Assembly: GCA_964637165.1 (NCBI GenBank)
Contig: CAZWVI010000004.1
Coordinates: forward strand, 62,001 to 126,000
Direction: 5' to 3'
DNA length: 64,000 nucleotides
Source of the DNA: CAZWVI01 sp964637165
Lineage (GTDB): Bacteria; Planctomycetota; UBA1135
Part shown: piece after piece, positions 61,260 to 64,000 of the stretch
How positions within the stretch are numbered: position 1 is the first letter of the stretch
Layout of the letters: every line of letters starts with the position of its first letter
Program-made: the position numbers and the translations under genes
The notes under the pieces: model-generated
Database searches by the model: none
The model's input: the letters and a program-made list of their open reading frames with translations, nothing else
What the model was told of the DNA's origin: nothing

Positions 61260-61628
61260 ATGAAACTTGCGCACACTATGATTCGTGTTCGCGACCTTGA
61301 CAAGTCGCTTGATTTTTACTGTGGGTTTCTCGGATTAAAAGAAGTTCGACGCAGCCAGATTGGCGGTGAGGCCACCTTAGTTTTCCTGGCCGACGACGAT
61401 GCGACTTACTTTATTGAATTAACCCATAACCACGACAACCGTGACTACCAAGCTGGCAATCAATTTGGACATTTAGCTTTTACCGTTCCAAATCTTGAGA
61501 CCGTAATAAAACAAGTTGAAGCAAATGCTTGGTGGTATCGGAAATCAAAAGCAAGTGCCCGCACTCCATATATTTTTGTTCGTGACCCCGATGGTTATGA
61601 CATCGAAATCCTCGAGCACGCAAATTAA
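61260..61628 (+). CDS. gloA: Glyoxalase I / lactoylglutathione lyase
   Basis: The 122-residue vicinal-oxygen-chelate protein has His5 in LAHTMIRV, Glu in YFIELTHNH, His in FGHLAFTV and Glu in DIEILEHAN as metal ligands, and the LDFYCGFLGLKE motif. It detoxifies methylglyoxal with glutathione. Its ATG follows the CYTH stop codon without a gap. Glutathione use fits with the glutaredoxin elsewhere in this window. Confidence 0.92.
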   Translation: MKLAHTMIRVRDLDKSLDFYCGFLGLKEVRRSQIGGEATLVFLADDDATYFIELTHNHDNRDYQAGNQFGHLAFTVPNLETVIKQVEANAWWYRKSKASARTPYIFVRDPDGYDIEILEHAN

Positions 61629-61643
61629 TTACGCTATCGCTTA

Positions 61644-62549
61644 ATGAGTTTTCCAAAATTATGGCTGGCGCCGATGGAGGGCATCACAGACCGGTGTTTT
61701 AGAAAACTATCGGTGGCTTGCAATGAAGGTGCAATTGACGCGGTCTGCACAGAGTTCGTCCGAGTTACTGCGCCGCCCTTAAGTGTTGAAAAACTTCGCG
61801 ACGAGTTGGGTGATAAATTTTCTGGCCCGCAACATGGAATTCAATTAATGGGCAACAAGCCCGACATGGTTGCAATAAGTGCCGCCAATGCGGCCGCCGC
61901 CGGCGCCGACTATGTGGACCTTAACTTTGGTTGTCCGGCACCGCGGGTTTACCAACATTGCGCCGGCTCGGCCATGCTTGACGACCTTGATTTGCTTGAA
62001 CAAGTTGTCCGCAAAGCAGTCGACCATTGTGCGGTTCCGGTAAGTGCAAAAATTCGCGCTGGTGGTGAAAGTGACGCGCAAGTCGAGGAAATTGCCCAAC
62101 GCATCGAACAAGCTGGAGCCGCTTCACTGTGCATTCATGGTCGCTTGCGTATTGAAAAATACAGCGACCGGTGCGATTGGTCGCGAATAACCAGAGCGGT
62201 TGCCGCAGTCTCAATTCCAGTCGTAGGCAATGGCGGTGTGGACTCCCATCAAGATATTAAACGCATGATGGAGACAACCGGTTGCCAAGCAGTAATGATT
62301 GGCCGTGCGGCACTTTCCAATCCGTGGATTTTTTGCGGCAAAACGCCAAGCCGCGAAATGCAAATTGATTGGCTAAGCAAATACACCAAACTCATGGAAC
62401 AATCTACTGCTACTCCCCGCCAAGCATTAGGAAGATTAAAGCAAGCCGTTAAATACATGAGCAACGCCAAGCAACTTGAAATATCAAGCGGCTTGGCGTC
62501 TTGTTTGCGCGCGCAAAGCTCGGCCGAGCTATTGGGCCATTTGCATTAA
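61644..62549 (+). CDS. dus: tRNA-dihydrouridine synthase
   Basis: The 301-residue FMN enzyme has LWLAPMEGITDRCFRKL, VDLNFGCPAPRVYQHCAGSAML with the catalytic Cys, SAKIRAG, LCIHGRL and VVGNGGVDS, and then the Dus C-terminal helical domain with a shortened end. It reduces uridines in tRNA D-loops. Its 3' end overlaps the convergent lipoprotein gene by 21 bases. It follows glyoxalase by 15 bases. Confidence 0.92.
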   Translation: MSFPKLWLAPMEGITDRCFRKLSVACNEGAIDAVCTEFVRVTAPPLSVEKLRDELGDKFSGPQHGIQLMGNKPDMVAISAANAAAAGADYVDLNFGCPAPRVYQHCAGSAMLDDLDLLEQVVRKAVDHCAVPVSAKIRAGGESDAQVEEIAQRIEQAGAASLCIHGRLRIEKYSDRCDWSRITRAVAAVSIPVVGNGGVDSHQDIKRMMETTGCQAVMIGRAALSNPWIFCGKTPSREMQIDWLSKYTKLMEQSTATPRQALGRLKQAVKYMSNAKQLEISSGLASCLRAQSSAELLGHLH

Positions 62550-63845
62550 CCCCATTCGCGCAAACATATCAATCATTGGAATGAGTTCGATTACTTGGCG
62601 GTCGCTCGGAATTTCATATTCAAAGTAGTCTGCGCTATTTTCGAATCTTTCGTGGTCGCTGGTGCGAAGGCCAAAACGAACTTCGCTTCCCATCATCCAC
62701 TGCAAGCCTAGATTACCTTGGTATTCAGTGTTCATTTCTTCAAACATTCCACCGAGCTCCGCTTCAACCTTTTGACGGTAGTTCGCCTCGGCAATTTTTT
62801 CCTCTGATGTTTTAGTTAAATGTCCATTGCTCCGCGCCAATGCCGTGAATTCGTCGAGCATATTCATTCCATCCGACAAAAACCCTCTAGTTGAACCTTG
62901 GAAAGCCGAAATGCTTGGCAATTGGACGCTCACCCACGCCTCGCTCAAAATCGGCGTCCAACCTTCAATCGAGATCGTGCTCGCTTCAAAACCTACCGGT
63001 AAAGTTTGGCTTAAATAATTAAACACTAGTTCTACGATGTGAAAACTGTACACCCAACCCTCGTCGGTTTCGGTCCAAGAATATTGCTGAATTGGTTCGC
63101 TGGTGACTGCGTTAAACGAAGCACCAGCTCGCGCTTGAATGTCGAGACCGTCCTCTTTTGGAAAGGTAATTGTTACTGGCAAGCTTAAATATTCCGAGTT
63201 AGCCTCTTGCCAAATGTTTGCGACACTAATGTTTTCGCAAGTTTCAAGTGGACAACAAGAACCACCGCCCTCGCCACTTTCAATCACCGCCAGAGCTAGC
63301 TGATACAAACATGCGCTTGGTGAATAGCCGTCCTCGTTAATACCTTGAACAAATTCCATCAAAATTGAACCGGCAATTTGTTGAATCTTATCCTGCCCAA
63401 ATTCGGTTGGGTCAACATCAGCATACTGCTCTTCCACTCGCGCCATCACTTGAGAAACGAAATCTGCAACTTCTGGATCTTCCAAGGCGGCTAATTGTTC
63501 TTTGCGAATTAAAATCGCAAACTTTTCAAAATCGCCATCATCGTTTTTTGGAATGTCGCCCTTCAACAACAAGCCCTGGTCGCTGTTGTACTGCAAGGAA
63601 ATACCTGGGTGGCTAAAACTGAATCCCTGATGCCCGCGCTCATATTCAAACGGAATGTATCCGTTAAAAACCGCAGTCTGCACTCCGACCTCGACCTTAG
63701 TAGAAAACCCAGACTCGACAAGATCGGTCTGGACCGGGCAATCATAGTCCGGGTCGGTGACTGGCAGCGATGCCGAATTCGCCTGTTCGCTGGAGCCTGC
63801 GCAGGCGGCCGCAAAAAGAAGAAAGGTGCTCAGAAGTATTCTCAT
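62529..63845 (-). CDS. Lipoprotein of unknown function
   Basis: The 438-residue protein has a signal peptide with a lipobox (LLFAAAC, Cys at about residue 15). A disulfide-like Cys pair CCPLETC lies near residue 200, followed by a beta-rich central domain (SLPVTITFPKEDGLDIQARAGASF). The C-terminal 90 residues are helical and Met-rich (MDMFARMGLMQMAQ). I do not recognise the family. A strong hairpin spans its start codon, so translation may be controlled. The gene overlaps the tRNA-dihydrouridine synthase end. Confidence 0.6.
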   Translation of the reverse strand: MRILLSTFLLFAAACAGSSEQANSASLPVTDPDYDCPVQTDLVESGFSTKVEVGVQTAVFNGYIPFEYERGHQGFSFSHPGISLQYNSDQGLLLKGDIPKNDDGDFEKFAILIRKEQLAALEDPEVADFVSQVMARVEEQYADVDPTEFGQDKIQQIAGSILMEFVQGINEDGYSPSACLYQLALAVIESGEGGGSCCPLETCENISVANIWQEANSEYLSLPVTITFPKEDGLDIQARAGASFNAVTSEPIQQYSWTETDEGWVYSFHIVELVFNYLSQTLPVGFEASTISIEGWTPILSEAWVSVQLPSISAFQGSTRGFLSDGMNMLDEFTALARSNGHLTKTSEEKIAEANYRQKVEAELGGMFEEMNTEYQGNLGLQWMMGSEVRFGLRTSDHERFENSADYFEYEIPSDRQVIELIPMIDMFARMGLMQMAQ

Positions 63846-63866
63846 ACCCCCATTTGAGCACCTTTC
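63821..63866 (-). promoter_or_regulatory. Strong hairpin enclosing the start codon of the lipoprotein gene
   Basis: GAAAGGTGCTCA and TGAGCACCTTTC form exact 12-bp inverted arms (63821-63832, 63855-63866), 13 bp with the next A-T pair. The 22-base loop contains the G-run and the ATG at 63843-63845. Downstream on the transcript it is followed by a T-rich stretch (TTCTTCTTTTT) that is also coding. It could act as a terminator for the upstream Cys-rich gene, as a translational regulator, or both. Confidence 0.7.
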
Positions 63867-63886
63867 TGTTTTTTAGGTTGAACTAA

Positions 63887-64000
63887 TTACTCAGTCTTTG
63901 GCGCAAGCGGTAGCTCAGCATGGTTGCCGTGGCAAGTGCCGTCAGAGCAGCAAGTTCCGGCTGGTGCTTCGCAGTTTCCACCACAGCAAACAACCGCCTC
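63887..64000 (-). CDS. C-terminal end of a small Cys-rich protein (runs off right edge)
   Basis: The frame is open from the window edge for 37 codons to a TAA. It encodes CCGGNCEAPAGTCCSDGTCHGNHAE, with seven Cys in a CC-x3-C ... CC-x3-C spacing, ending LPLAPKTE. The start is outside the window. The pattern suggests a metal-binding or disulfide-rich module. The following hairpin may terminate it. Confidence 0.6.
   Translation of the reverse strand, partial: EAVVCCGGNCEAPAGTCCSDGTCHGNHAELPLAPKTE

Noticed and set aside
1..64000. CRISPR arrays, IS elements, rRNA or tRNA genes
   Set aside because: I saw no spaced direct repeats, transposase genes or recognisable RNA folds on reading through the window; a covariance-model scan could still find a small RNA.

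Overview
The window is a dense stretch of bacterial chromosome with moderate GC. It looks like an aerobic, respiring, Gram-negative-type bacterium from or near the Planctomycetota. That placement is an inference. It rests on an ECF sigma factor paired with a membrane Ser/Thr kinase (about 12.8-15.7 kb), several sulfatase-superfamily proteins, an alternative complex III/caa3 respiratory locus, a membrane-anchored octahaem cytochrome beside cytochrome b and Rieske genes, and a C-terminal secretion-type module shared by two proteins. Shine-Dalgarno sites are present in front of some genes (for example sdhA and actC). I saw no rRNA, tRNA, IS element or CRISPR array.

Layout. 0-6 kb: a minus-strand cell-envelope operon (DUF4863-like protein, exported Xaa-Pro aminopeptidase, two membrane sulfatase-like enzymes, and the start of a GT-C/TMTC-type protein that runs off the left edge). 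6-11 kb: cysteine desulfurase, B12-dependent ribonucleotide reductase and a family 9 glycosyltransferase. 11-17 kb: secreted proteins of unknown function, a disrupted gene, the kinase/sigma pair and a remnant of N-formylglutamate amidohydrolase. 17-21.4 kb: BolA-glutaredoxin pair, NERD-helicase, small membrane protein, secreted alpha/beta hydrolase, HIT protein. 21.4-24 kb: a decaying accessory patch with a frameshifted HNH nuclease, a frameshifted and truncated PLD-helicase, and a secreted-protein fragment. 24-28.4 kb: DjlA-like co-chaperone, two secreted unknowns, aspartate-semialdehyde dehydrogenase and an ATP-grasp ligase.

28.5-31.7 kb: an octahaem HAO-family cytochrome c, cytochrome b and Rieske protein, probably one electron-transfer complex. 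31.8-39.9 kb: a sulfatase-like lipoprotein, a broken secreted gene, an oxidoreductase/MFS pair, an OPT transporter and a porin.

40-57 kb is the main respiratory locus. On the minus strand a small lipoprotein gene is followed by actA, actB, actC, an actD-actE fusion, actF, a small membrane protein, a SCO protein and caa3 oxidase subunits II, I, III, IV and a second III-like subunit. Converging on it from the plus strand are a SCO protein, a DUF420 protein, a dihaem cytochrome c, haem A synthase and haem O synthase, so the oxidase and its copper and haem supply are encoded together. Quinol from succinate dehydrogenase (sdhCAB, 57.3-60.7 kb) could be oxidised by alternative complex III and passed to the caa3 oxidase. 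The right end holds a CYTH phosphatase/cyclase gene with an apparent ACG start, a glyoxalase, a tRNA-dihydrouridine synthase, a lipoprotein whose start codon sits in a strong hairpin, and the end of a small Cys-rich protein.

The most noteworthy items are the octahaem/cytochrome b/Rieske cluster, the ActD-ActE fusion, the start-codon hairpin near 63.84 kb, the non-AUG start of the CYTH gene, an unlisted small lipoprotein upstream of actA, and the cluster of frameshifted accessory genes.
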